From: Myoxocephalus aenaeus
Taxonomy: Eukaryota; Chordata; Actinopteri; Perciformes; Cottidae
Assembly (NCBI GenBank): GCA_038501785.1
Contig: JBAMJR010000053.1
Coordinates: 9,607,001-9,671,000 of the forward strand
Length of the DNA: 64,000 bases
Reading direction: 5' to 3'
Position numbers and translations under genes: made by a program. Each line of letters opens with the position of its first letter. Position 1 is the first letter of the stretch. The notes under the pieces are model-generated. The model searched no databases. It worked only from the letters and a program-made list of their open reading frames with translations, and was not told where the DNA came from. Below, piece by piece: positions 36,348 through 48,668 of the stretch.

Positions 36348-39300
36348 ATGATCTGGAGACTCGTGGTCCTGCACGTCCTTCTGCTGGGGGCTGAAAGCAG
36401 CAGCCGCCGGGGGAGGACGGTGACTTTCCACCGGACTCAGCAGGATGACATCCAGGACCAAGCGCGAGCACGTCCCAGGAGGGACACGAGCGCCAGCCGG
36501 CCGTTTCACGGACCCCCCTTCACGTCCTGCCGGACCCCCCTCACCCCCGCCGAGCACAAGGTTCTGGTTACCAATACCGAAGAGGTGAGGTGTGTTTGAG
36601 TGAAGTGCCATTGTTCTTGAAGCTGGGAAAGGTTTGGTGAATAGACAGGGAGCAAAGTCATATGATCTTTATTCATTTGCACTTGTTTTATTAAAAGTGA
36701 AAAAAATAATCTCAGATTCTGAATGACTTGTTTCTCACTTTAAAAGTGATATTTTTGGCTTTTTTTCAAGGTTAAATATTCCTTCACGTGACATTGTAAT
36801 AGACACAAATGGAACTCTGACATAGAAATAAGTTTCAGGATGCTTTTGAAATGATGATCAATATAACCCTCCATTGAACTTTTTTGATAACATTTATCAG
36901 CCCATTAACCCCATTTGGCAAGCATTGTTTAGTTTTTTACCCTCACAGGATGTGTACATTGTATATCATGACATTTAGTTGTTTTTTTAAAACTTTTTTT
37001 TTTACTTCAGAGGCGATGCTGTCATACTGTATGTGTGAACATCTCTTCTCTCTTTCTCCTAGACAAGTTTTAACGGGGATGATGGCTTCTTTGTTATTCT
37101 CACATGGGTGGGCGACGGCACAGGGGTGAGTGTTTTAGCATTACAGTAAAGCACAAGGTCAGAAACTCAGAATTCACACTGACTTCTAATCTGTGGTTAT
37201 GTTTGCGGTTTATTTATTTCATAATATTACATGTATTTGTTTCTTAGCCTAAGTGTTGTGAAACATTTAGATTCTAAACTACCTGAAGCTCTTTCATCAT
37301 TAGAAATGGAAAAAAAGAGCGTCATACTCAAATTGAAATGATATCGTACATAAATCTCCATAATTGTCTGAACCATATTCAGACATTGTTTTAATGTTCA
37401 TCACACATGTCATAGGTCGTCCTGGTGCTGTCGACATTAAGTGCTCCAATAGATTCCTTCATCGAAGGCGGCTCCTCGCGCCTTTATCGAAGGTGAGTTA
37501 TCTGATGCATCACAGGAAACAGAGAGAGCAGCACAGGCAGTGAAAACCTGTTCTTTCTTTCCTCTCTCATCAGCACGGATTATGCAAAATCCTTCAAAGA
37601 CATTTCCCATCGGATCAACAACACCTTCATAAGGGAGGAGTTTGGAGTCAGTGTTGGACCAGGGAGCTCTGTGAGTCAACGCTGAGTGTAGTGAGGGATC
37701 CGTAAAGGGTTTCTGTTGGGGAACCGTGCCGCTATCTATACCCGGGGAGGAGGGTGTGATGTCTGGTCAACTTGTTACACATCCTCAAACCATTTAGCGC
37801 TTGTCCTCAACGTGTTGTGGGTGACTTTTTGGCGTAGATAAAGGATTATCTTATTTTATCTTATTCACCAATTCTTTCCAGCTTTTTCGACATCTCGTTA
37901 TGAACATTTGTGAACAAATGAGACACAAATGTTCAGGACGTAAAAGATATTTTCTCTTTTTAGAAAGCTTTAAGAAAAAGAGAATGCAGTCGGAAAGCGG
38001 TGCGATTTTGTTGTTGCCTTTTGTGTTCAGTAATTGCTTTGAATTGACAGGTGATTCTGACAGCAGACATTCCGGTGGTGGATAACGCCGGCGGGATCAT
38101 CTTCACCTCCACGGATGCTGGCGCGACCTTCAAGTTCATCCAACTGCCCTTCCACCTGGCTCAGCCGATCAAGTACCACTTCCTGAACCCTCACTACCTC
38201 GTGGCACTCAGCATTGATGTGAGTCTCACACGGCTTTAAATGTACTTTCGTTCTTTTGAATCCTTATGTCATTCACAAGGCCACGGGGGTCTCTCTTGCT
38301 CTGTGTAATAGCTGTATAGAGTTATGCCCCCCCCCCCCCCCCCCCCCCCACACACCAAGCGCACACCTTTAAGTGCAGGTAAACACTCCTCTGCTCCTTC
38401 CTGACTTGCAGGGCGGTCTGTGGCTCTCTCTGGACTTTGGCGCCAAGTGGACAAAAGTTCACGATGGAGTGCATTCTTTCTCATGGTGAGAATAAACAGG
38501 AAGCAAAACCACACAGTAAAGCGCCTAAAAGAAAGCACATGTTCGAGATGAACCATGTACTTTATAAAGCTGAAGGCCATGTTGCAATTTGACTGCCATG
38601 TTTCGCTAGAAATGAATCGATATGCAGTGTGTTTTTGCCCTGGAGAAGAAAAAGTAATTGGTAGAAATGGTTCTTTTGGAAATTGTTGTGACACTTTTCT
38701 TAACTTCCTCTTTCCATTAGGGGGGCCGGCATTAATTTGTTCTTCAGCCGCAGTCGAACAGATGCAGGTAAAAAACTGTTGTATGAAATGCCCTTTTGAT
38801 TATGACGTTTGTAGAACAATTTCCCCCCTCTAGATAATTAAAGAAGGCACACCTCTAAACACAAACATCACATCCCAGTCAAATTGTCGTCTGGTTTCAT
38901 GTGTTTATTTTTTTATGTTGTGATCATGTAAGAAAGACCTTCAATAAAATCTGTAATTGAAGTGCAATTAAATCTAATGTAAGAAACAAACAGCATCGTA
39001 TGGTTGTTTGCTGTTCAGTTTGGATCTATATTGTCTCTCATAAGAGGAAATCCTTTCTGCGGCCAGCAGAAAATAGCAACAGCACTAAAACAATAGATGA
39101 CTAAAAGTGTGTTTGCTTATCATTATGAAACACAATCAAAAAAAGAAAAGAAAATCAAAAAAATCGGACAAAAAATATTTAAAATATTTAGTTTTTCAGC
39201 TCAAATATAGTGCTAAAATATGGTGCTTAATTAAGGGGAAGGAAAAATCAATCAATAAGAGCCGTGAGCATCTCATATCAGGCTTGCTTCTTGCTTCCAC

Positions 39301-40451
39301 AGTTGAGGCAGAAGAGAGAGGCGATTTACTGCTGAAGAGGACCACAGACCTGGGGAAGACCTTCACCACAATCCATGAGGACATCTACAGTTTTGGCTAC
39401 ATAGGAGTCTTTCTCTTCTTCTCCGTGATGGAGGATCCGGTAAGATGCATGAATACGAAGCCTTTTAGCAGATTTGGTAATTAGTTCACATGAAAGACCA
39501 CAAATGTGATAAGTACACAGTACACATAAACAAACAATAACAACCCAGTGATGCATTATTTTGCTCCCAGAGATCCCCTCGTGTCATGTACTTCTCATCA
39601 GACCAAGGAGACACCTTCAGTCGAGCGCTGCTCCCTTCTGCCTCCACCGAGCAGGTGAGATTTAAAAAAAGTTCACGTAAAGAGCTTCTCAGCTGCTTCG
39701 GGAAAGCTTTTGGTTTATTACAACCTATGGTAAAAACATTTTTTTTTAGAAACGGCCACCTTTTCCAAGCTTGGTTAGCTTAGTCGGGCTGGGTATTAAA
39801 CCACACTGCTTGTTTGGTGTTGATGAAGCAGAGTATCAAAAAATATCAAGTGCCGACTTGTGTTGACCTATTCTTTGATCAGATAGTTCCGGATTTCAAT
39901 CAAGTTTTGTGACAGTTTCAAGTTTTAAGACTATTTTATTTGAGCACAATTCTGGTATGTCTGCGAAGAAATGTGGCTTCTTTTGTATCAACACAAGTAT
40001 TGAGATATTTCAGACGATAACCTTCCCCACCTCGGGAACTGTACAGATGGTTATGTGAGCATCTTTTGTCGCATGTTTCTCTTGCACCTTTGAGTCAGAC
40101 TTGGGTTTGAGGAAGTTTTAAATTCTCAGACACACACATGCTTCTTTTCTTTTTTCTTTTTTCGGTTTGCCTTGAGTAAAAACAGCGATGGCAACATTTC
40201 CTTTTTCAACACCAACTGAACACACATCTGTTCTGGCGAAACACCCGCCCACATACGCACCTTGTTGACAGCACAAACACACGGTCTCTCTCACGACGAT
40301 TAGACGAGGTTTATATATAGCGAAGATTAAACCAACATTATTTTTGATTAATTGCAGATTTTCTCTCTCTCCGTTTGCAGTTCTACTCCATCCTGGATGG
40401 AGATGAAGATATGCTCTTCATGCATGTGGACAACCCAGGAGGTGACAGCCA

Positions 40452-40543
<92 letters not shown>

Positions 40544-41085
40544 CATAATGCTCTGTCCATATCTTCTGCTCAAAAGACATACACACCTTAGAAAACCACC
40601 TTAAAAACAAGCTTGATGCATATTCCTATATGCATAATCAGTGTGGTGAAGACAACATTAATTCATAGCTCTCTCAGCCCCTTTTGTTGTAATGGAAAAG
40701 CTCAACGGCAAAGACCGGACTGGTTTCACAAGTTCTTGCTGACAAGGTGTTGCTGACAAATCATTCCATCACACTGAGATTGTGTTTGTGTTTGCAAGTC
40801 TAGCTGCCCAGTCTTTGTTCCTTCCTTTTCCTCCCTCCCCCTCAGTCTCTGTTTCCTCTCACATTAGTATTATTTATTTGTTTCCCTGGCAAGTGCTCCA
40901 GGTACTGCTGCATGGGTGAGGTGTTCATGGGACTTGTGTACTGCCGAGATAAATAGGGGAGATATGGAGGAGAGGGGCTTTATCTTTTGTTGGCTGGAGC
41001 GAGGGAGATTTAGTTTACACTGCAAAAGCTGACAAACATATCTCGGGATCAGGGTGTAACACAAGCACGCACACACACACACACA

Positions 41086-41149
<64 letters not shown>

Positions 41150-44100
41150 AAACGTAAATCCCCCCCCCATCACCTTCCTCAGCTGAGCTCGTCCTTCATG
41201 GCTTTAGCTGACTCGTGTGTGAGCGTCACACAGTAAAAATATGATTGATGATGATGTTATTATGCTGATGTTGAAAGGTGTGTGTCAGCGTTGCATCTGT
41301 GGTTCCCAGGTGCCAATTCTCTATTTAAAAAGTGTGTATATAGCTGCCTTATGATTCCTTTTCCAAGGAAAACAGGAGGCAGTGTTTCACCTGGACCTCG
41401 CTGGCTGGCTGCACAATACATTGACACATTTTGCATTCTTTTAAAAGTACTTCTTCACATTCTTTTGATAATGTTAGTTCATTTTTTTGAATGTTTTCAA
41501 CTAATAATCTTGATCACATTTTTAACATCAATAAATCCCCACTACATTCAATTAGAGACATCACTATTACTACAGCTAACAAAAAACAATCATCCTGGCT
41601 AACTTTGACCCTTGACTTTACATGAGTAATCATATGTCTGTCTTACTGTAAGAGATTAAAGTTCTCCTTTGTTTCTACTGTATTCTGTTCCACCACAGAC
41701 ACTTTCTTTGGAACCATGTACACATCAGATGACCGAGGCATCTTGTTCTCCAAATCCCTGGAGCGCCACCTGTTTGAAGGGCAGAGGAAGAGCGACTTCA
41801 CCAACATAACTTCACTGAGAGGAGTCTACCTCACTAATAAACTAGACGAGGGTAAGGCTTTTCCTGTGTCATTTTAGCACCTTTTACTTAGTTTCTACCA
41901 ATGCAATTGGGTTTTGAATTAATTATTTTATTTTGTGGTCCAAAAACTATTAAAAGCGCATAATTGAGACACAATGTTGACATGTTCCTGCGTTATTATG
42001 AGCATGGGAACTGTAGTTTATTTCAAGTCAAACCCACATCCACCAGTCTGCTGTTGTAACTCACCAGAGCACCAACTGTGTATTATTCCACCACTGAAAA
42101 TAGTCCCCAGCAAATGCACTACTACAGACATTTTTAACGACTTTTTCCTTCAGTTTGAATGCAATTTATTTGGACAATAAAAAAATAGAATAATACCAGC
42201 CTTATCCTTTAACTCTGAGTAGGTAAAGAAAAGTGACATGTCTATTATGATAGTTTCATCAACTGATATATTTAAACTAAAAGTTTTAACTACCTTCCTT
42301 ACATCAAACTGCTTGTTTATACACAGTTATTTGTTGAAGTATGTCCTTAACTATGTGATTTGTTCCAGATGGGCGTATACGATCAGTCATTTCCTTTAAT
42401 AGAGGAGGGACGTGGAGACACCTGAACAAACCTGAGAATGTGGAATGTGGGGAGGAAGTCAACAATGTAAGTTATATGTAGAAATATTGAATTCCAGTCT
42501 TCATGTGCATATTAACATCATATTCTACGCATTAGTGTTTGCTACTAAAACATCATATGTGTGTGTTTTTCATCAGTGCAAACTTCATATTCATGGGGAG
42601 CGCAGTCGCCACATCGGCATCGTTCCCTCGGTGGCTCTGTCTGAGCCAATGGCTATTGGTCTGGTTATCGCTCATGGTAATTTAACAGCAATGTTCCTAT
42701 ATTCACTTTAGAAAAAATGTCATAGTTTATATGTACAGTCAACAAGACAACAGGGATACAATGTTGTATAAGTCAGACCATGAATTATACATGAATAAAC
42801 ACTTCAGAATATATATATGGAATTGGCAAATTTGGTGTAAAGCTACCAATGTCTGATAATTTTTTGATTGTTTGATTGATTGTAAAATCCCATTTGGCAA
42901 GACAAGAAGTGAATAGGATAAATATCCCCATGAAACTTCCCCAGCTGATTATTTACATTAAGATGTTTTTCTTCTTTTTCTGGGATGTCTCACCAAAGCC
43001 TTTGAGTCCTTATCTTATTAACTCAAACATAACGTTGATTAAGATGTTCTCCTCTCTTCTCCAGGTACTGTGGGTGATTCTCTGTCATCGTCGGAGCACC
43101 CAGATGTGTTTGTCTCCTCAGACGGGGGTTATACCTGGAGGGGGACACTGAGAGGTCCACACCGCTACAGCATATTGGACTCTGGGGGTCTCATTGTGGC
43201 TGTGGAGGACCAGCGCGAAAGACAAGTCAAGACTATCAAGTACCGAACAAATATCTTTACTTCACGCGCAGTGACACATTAGTTGTATTTGGCAATGGAG
43301 GGCAGAAAGATACTTACAACATACTTTTGCCACCGTTTCTCGTCCCCAGGTTCTCCACAGATGAGGGCCAATGCTGGAAGTCCTACAACTTCACAGAGCA
43401 GCCCTTCTTCTTAGCAGGCCTGGCGTCCGAGCCGGGGACCGAGGCCATGCATGTCAGCGTGTGGGGCTTCCGTCCCGAGGCTGACGGCCAGCCCATGTGG
43501 GTGGCCATCGCCATTGACTTCCAGAGCCTCATTACAAGAAAGTGTGAGTCAAGAGCCCATAATGCCGTCTACTGCGATGTCTATTCTCCCCCGGGCTTGC
43601 ACATGCTACCATCTGGTGGTAGGTGCATCGAGTTGTTTCCAGGGAGGTGGAGCCTGACAGCAGTTTCGTATAACAGAAACTTAACAACCCATGACCTGGG
43701 ACTTTCCACAGCCTAACCTTCTGAGAACCTATGAGACATACAGTATAGGCACTATATGCTCCTCTGTTTACTCTCCTCCTCGTGTTGTGTTCCTCGATTT
43801 ATCAATCAGGATGGACGGTTATCAGTGATGTCAGTGTTGTGGGTTGTTTGGTCACTGCCAATCCAATCTGATCAAATGACCGCCCCACAGTCCTGATGAA
43901 ACACTAGCTGACTGTTAGAACTGTAAAGAATATCTGAAATTAAAATAGGAAATGTGGATTTGGAATCACCCCTTATGCAGGGCTGAAACCAGTGCACACA
44001 CTTTTATCAATAAATAATGTAAATAAGCATTACAAAGGGTTTCCAGAAGAAAACCAAACTTTTTGACTTCTTTTTGGTTCCACTTTACCAGCAAACAAAT

Positions 44101-46674
44101 ATGTAATGATTGTCAGTGACGGTTCTGATTGGTCGTCATCTAATTCGTTAGGTAATGACAAGGACTATGAGGAGTGGTTGGCTCATGCTACTGGCGGAGG
44201 AGACTTGAAGAGAAACGGCTGTCTCCTGGGTGTCAAAGAGACTTACCGGAGGCTAAAGAAACAGTCTGTGTGCAGAAATGGCCGAGGCTTCGTGGTGAGC
44301 AAGAAGCAAAGCCCCTGCCTGTGCACCAGAGAAGATTACTTATGGTGAGTGAGTTAGCTTGTGATTATGTAGATATTATGACTTGAGAACTGTTCCCTCG
44401 GAAAACCCTGACCTCTGCCCTTTTCAACAGCGACTACGGTTACGATCGTCATGTGAACACCTCAGAGTGTGTGAGACAACGCAGGGCTGCAAATAAAACC
44501 TTGGAGCTCTGTCTGGACGGAGAGGAGGATGAGCTGCTGACAGCAGGGTAATAACAGGCACTCCTTTTTTTAAATGAAGAGACCCTCTTCCTGCGCAAGA
44601 GACAGCGAGTAGAACTAGAAATTGCATTTCCTGCTGAAAATGCGTTGGAATGCTAAAAGCTGAAGCTTAAAGCTTAAATATTTGAAAAGATAGCTGAAAA
44701 GATAGCTGAAAAGATAGCGGAATATAGCTGAATTTAGCTGAAAATAGCTGAATATAGCTGAATATAAAAAATATGAAATTATAGAATAATAGCTGAAGGT
44801 TTTGTCAACATTTGAACATTTAAAAGGTGTCTGTAGCTGAACGTATGCAGAACCTGTAAGCTTTTGAAGTTGAAGAGGATTTGAAGATTTCCTCCATTGG
44901 ATCCCATTCATTTTAATTTTCATAAAAAGCTTAATAATTAAAAAATTGGAAAAGTCAGAAATATGAAAAGGTCATTGCCATCGTGTCCTTAAGGAGCTGA
45001 CATTTTAATAGCTGAGCGGATATATAAATATATATGAAGAAGGAGGAGAAGAGATTCAAAATGCGTACGGAAGAAATAGAAGAAGCTGAATAAAGAAGAG
45101 GATAACAATAGTTGGACTGCTGAAGCATTCCAACTAATAAGTTTAATAAAGATTTGAATAACAATAGTTGGAATGCTTCATTGCTGAAGCATTCCAACAA
45201 ATTACTGACAGGCGTCAGTCAGGTGGCAGGACAGCGGCAAGCGAACGTCACTCGTTTGGCACCCCTGGTATGTTAGTTTAAATGTATTTAAATGTATTTT
45301 GCCGTCTCTTATTGTATGATATACAATACAAGAAATACAAAAAATAAAAAGAAGCTGGAAAGCTGAGTGGGTGGAGCCACATTTCCTGGGAACACCCATT
45401 GGTGTTATGACAAGTCAGCTGCTGTAAATCATATTTATGATTTTAGTTTGAGTCAACTGAGCCCCCGTTCTCTGTATACATCCTTCTAACAACCTCGTTG
45501 TACACTTTGTCTATCATTCATTTAATTTTATTTGTATTATGATTTTGCTGGTTTTGAAAAAAAAAAGAACAAAATATACTCTTTCCAAATAATTACTTTT
45601 ATAATAATTTACAACAATTGGCTAAAATAATGAAAATAAATCACCCTTTTTAATGTAATTTAAAACCATCAAAATATTTTTTAATACAAGTTGAATGTCG
45701 GTAGGTGCCACGAGCTGCCAGTGCCAATAGTTCTCACAGGAGTGCCACGACTAGTCAGAGACGTGCCACCACTAGGGGTCAGACTATTGCCAATAGTCAG
45801 AGATGTGCCACCACTAGGGGTCAGACTATTGCCACGACTAGTCAGAGATGTGCCACCACTAGGGGTCAGACTATTGCCACTAGTCAGAGATGTGCCACTG
45901 TCCTGACACCTGACTGTCGCTTGCCACTGTGGTGCCAGTGCCAGAAGGAGGAGCTCAGCCTTGCTGTCCTGTGCATGCTCACGCACGTCTGACTGTGTTT
46001 GTAGGTACCGTAAGGTCCCGAGTGATCGGTGTGAGGGGGGGTTCAGTCCTCAGCTCGCAGTGCAGACAATCATCAGACCCTGTGGTGTTAAACCCAGCCC
46101 CGGTCCACCTGCCAGGTCCTCGTCTCCAGTCACACATTTTGACACACCGGTTAGTTGCTCTAATGAGTGTGTGTGTGTGTCTCCTGTCAGTTGTTCATGA
46201 AGTATTTATGAATATAACAGCTGATGCATGTGTGTTTTTCTCAGCGAGAGAGGCTGGTGTTGATCCTGGTGTGTTCAGGAGCAGGGGTCATCGTCCTGGT
46301 AGTTATCGTTTCCGCCGTCTTTGCTGTCAGAAGGGTGGTTTACAGAAACAGGTGAGCTACCCACACGTCTGTGCTGCATGCAGAGCTTTTATGCGCCCAG
46401 CAGTAGCTGATCATTCTGGTTTTATGTCGCCCTCCACAGGTCACCAGTTTATCGTTTCTCCAACCTCCGGATTCAGGATGAAGATAACGGCACCACGGCC
46501 AATCTTGAAAGCGCCACCAGTAGCAATGGCACGGTCTGCCTGCAGGAATCAGATGATGTAGGAATTAACACTATTATCATGGTTTTAAGATATCGTTTTG
46601 GACTCAAAATCTGTCATTTCCCCATGTGTACTAATACCTTTGTGTTCTAATATCACCAGGATCTTATCGAATGA
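36348..46674 (+). CDS. sort1: Sortilin-family VPS10 receptor, 819 aa
   Basis: Type I receptor sorting proteins between Golgi, surface and lysosome. Coding exons: 36348-36584, 37063-37125, 37416-37492, 37574-37670, 38051-38218, 38412-38485, 38721-38767, 39303-39439, 39571-39654, 40381-40441, 41699-41851, 42369-42466, 42577-42676, 43065-43239, 43350-43543, 44152-44344, 44431-44547, 46005-46149, 46245-46351, 46440-46557, 46660-46674. Total 2460 nt, all phases consistent; human SORT1 has 831 aa. Signal peptide 1-18; furin site RPRR (42-45) closing the propeptide; ten-blade VPS10 propeller to about 600 with Asp-box words (FTSTDAGATF, YFSSDQGDTF, FSTDEGQCW); the Cys-rich 10CC module; transmembrane segment near 745-770; and a tail ending ESDDDLIE, the acidic dileucine-type GGA signal. 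No LRR or FnIII domains, which excludes SORCS and SORL1. Its location and tail suggest a paralogue rather than the SORT1 orthologue. Confidence 0.93.
38327..38349. repeat. Homopolymer C23 in a sortilin intron
   Basis: Twenty-three consecutive C, 63 bp before the exon at 38412, in the pyrimidine-rich side of the acceptor. The opposite strand is G23. Confidence 0.95.
40455..40546. repeat. Long (CA)n microsatellite next to a splice donor
   Basis: About 40 CA units with one GCAC interruption, starting 14 bases after the donor of the sortilin exon 40381-40441. Confidence 0.97.
41066..41149. repeat. Compound (CA)n(GCAC)n(CA)n microsatellite
   Basis: A CA run, then about a dozen GCAC units, then CA, in the intron before the sortilin exon at 41699. 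It reads GTGC/GTGT on the other strand and can alternate purine and pyrimidine throughout. Confidence 0.95.
44617..45240. mobile_element. Fold-back or MITE-like element in sortilin intron
   Basis: GTTGGAATGC near 44643-44652 faces GCATTCCAAC near 45187-45198. Between them are tandem words of the type gatagctgaaaa and tatagctgaa, AT-rich filler, and two hairpins: 45111-45134 and the perfect 14-bp stem 45167-45180/45185-45198 with TTGC loop. No coding capacity. The boundaries are approximate and no target duplication was identified. Confidence 0.45.
45753..45899. repeat. Minisatellite, 42-45 bp units
   Basis: Units start AGTCAGAGA(T/C)GTGCCACC at 45753, 45795, 45840 and 45882 (lengths 42, 45, 42, partial). 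They carry ACTAGGGGTCAGACTATTGCC. All full units are multiples of three, so frames stay open across the array, but it lies in the intron 44548-46004 between well-defined exons. Confidence 0.9.
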
Positions 46675-47094
46675 CACATGACACGATTCTATGGATATAC
46701 TGAATATTCAAGATTGGGACTAGCAGTGCTGAAAAAGACTGTCAAAGGATTTTTGTTGGACGTATCCCTGACATTTTGATAGGTGCACCCTTTGTGGCAA
46801 GTTCTGATGATTTGAAGGATGAGCATGAGAATGTCTAATTTATTGAGCTAGCTTAATTTCATTGTGTTACTTTGCTTTCTCTTTGATTCATTTGTACAGT
46901 ATGTTTTTGTATTTAAATGTTACTATGTGTTGCACCACGTTTTTACTTTCTGTTTAGTGTGAAAACATTCAAGACAATCCTAAAAATGTGCATTTGTAAA
47001 GAAAAAGAAGAAGAAGAAAAAAATGTCCAGTACATAAAAAGATACAGAATATTGTTACGTGTCTGTTGCAGTTTTTTAACATTGCATGACAGGA

Positions 47095-47869
47095 TAGTGG
47101 TTCTCAAATGGGGGTACTTGTCGTTGTACCCCTGGAGGTACGTGAAAGCACTCCAGGGGGTATATGTGATCCATTTCAAAATTCTCACCCTCACATACAG
47201 AGCACTACACGGTCAGACCCCTTCATACGTGGCTGAACTGCTTCACCCCCATCAAACAGCCCGCAACCTCAGGTCCAACCAGCTGAACCTCCGGTCCGTC
47301 CCTCTCACGCGTCTAAAGACCCGAGGTGACCGAGCCTTTGAGGCAGTAGCCCCTAGGCTCTGGAATGCTCTGCCTGCACACCTTAGGTTTGCTGTTTCTG
47401 TGCTGTCTTTTAAAAAACAACTAAAGACCTACCTTTTTACGCTGGCGTTTGTCTTAAACACCTGAAATGACCAGCTTTTTATCTGTTTTTATTTATTTAT
47501 TTTTTTGCTACTTGTTTTATTCTTTTTTTTTTTTTTTACTCCATCTTTTAATGTGTTTTTACTGTGTTTTTTAAACTTTAAACTGTACAGCACTTTGTGA
47601 CCTCTTTTGTCTGCGAAATGTGCTTTATAAGTAAAAACTATTATTATTATGTATGTGAGATTTGTAAAAAATATATATATGTGAAATTAGCATCCATTAA
47701 AAAAGCCTTTAAAAATATTTAATAAATATTCAATAAAATATCAATGTAAGTTCATAAACTGCATTTGATGTATTCTATATTCAATCAGACACTGGTGGCA
47801 CAGTGCTGTGTATTACATATTTGTTTCAACTTGCGGGGGTACATCACTGAAAAAAAGGTTGAGAACCAC
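47095..47869 (+). mobile_element. hAT-like non-autonomous element interrupted by a LINE
   Basis: It begins tAGTGGTTCTCAAatggggg and ends TTGAGAACCAC, an 11-bp inverted match of the (C)AGTGGTTCTCAA type typical of hAT termini. The inner flank gggggtac also recurs near the right end. No clean 8-bp target duplication remains, so it is old. The core is split by the LINE at 47170-47651. Confidence 0.6.
47170..47651 (+). mobile_element. 5'-truncated L2-type LINE inserted in the hAT-like element
   Basis: Encodes the C-terminal end of an L2-like polyprotein, starting HFKILTLTYRALHGQTPSYV and containing LKTRGDRAFEAVAPRLWNAL, with a stop at 47463-47465. The tail has gcactttgtgacctcttttg and a TTA run. 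It is bracketed by TATGTGA at 47163-47169 and 47652-47658, a probable 7-bp target duplication. Confidence 0.8.
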
Positions 47870-48260
47870 GAAACATGTATTGAACGCTTGAACACTAATT
47901 CCCTGTTTTTAAAATCTGGTATTTTAAAGTTTAAGGACCTCGTTGATTTTAAAATTGGTCAAATTATGTTTAAAGCCTTTAACAACGTGTTACCAGGCAA
48001 CATTCAATTGATGTTCATGTTAAGAGAGGGAACATACAATTTAAGAGGGAATTTTAACTTTAAACAGCCAACCATCCACACAAATCTGAAAAGTATGTGC
48101 ATCTCTGTTTATGGTGTGAAACTGTGGAACAAATTAGACGAGGACAAACAAATGTGCATTAACTTGGGACAATTCAAACATAAGTTCAGGCAGTCTCTCT
48201 TGGTCGGATATCGGGGAACTGGACTGGTAATTTTTAAATTTTTATTCTTGGCATTGTATG
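47870..48260 (+). mobile_element. Non-LTR retrotransposon C-terminal fragment
   Basis: The open frame contains FKDLVDFKIGQIMFKAFNNV, LPGNIQLMFMLREGTYNLRG and LKSMCISVYGVKLWNKL. This is the conserved C-terminal end of a group of teleost LINE polyproteins. Clade not assigned. Upstream reverse transcriptase sequence is absent here, so it is truncated. Confidence 0.65.
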
Positions 48261-48544
48261 TTTTTTAAGTAGGGCTCTATTTTATTTTATTTCATATTAA
48301 AGATTAAATGTTTTAAATGTTAAGATTTATTATTATTATTACTTCTTTTTTTTCTCTCTTTCTAATTTTTTGTGTGTTATTATATGATAAGTTAAGGGGG
48401 GCTGAACTTGATAAGCCTCGCTTCTTTCAGCCCCTTCTTGAACTTGCACAACATTTCTTTCATTTTGTATTACTTGGTGTGCTGTCTGTTTTGTGCTTGT
48501 TTGAGAGAAATAAAAAAAAAATAAAAAAAAAAAAAAAACGCACA

Positions 48545-48621
48545 CAGGGGCGGTTTTGGGCACGGGCGACCCGGGCAGCGGCACTTTTTCATGACAGGTG
48601 GGGGGCGGCACGACCACTTAA

Positions 48622-48668
<47 letters not shown>

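Noticed and set aside
38269..38694. 141-codon minus-strand frame over sortilin introns
   Set aside because: It includes a poly-Gly run from the C23 tract and is antisense to two solid sortilin exons.
40348..40610. Cys-Val and Thr-His repeat proteins
   Set aside because: Translations of a CA microsatellite, not genes. The same applies at 61182-61539, 40870-41148 and 26267-26606.
45929..46561. 210-codon + frame overlapping sortilin exons
   Set aside because: A different reading frame from the sortilin exons 46005-46149, 46245-46351 and 46440-46557, whose phases fit exactly.
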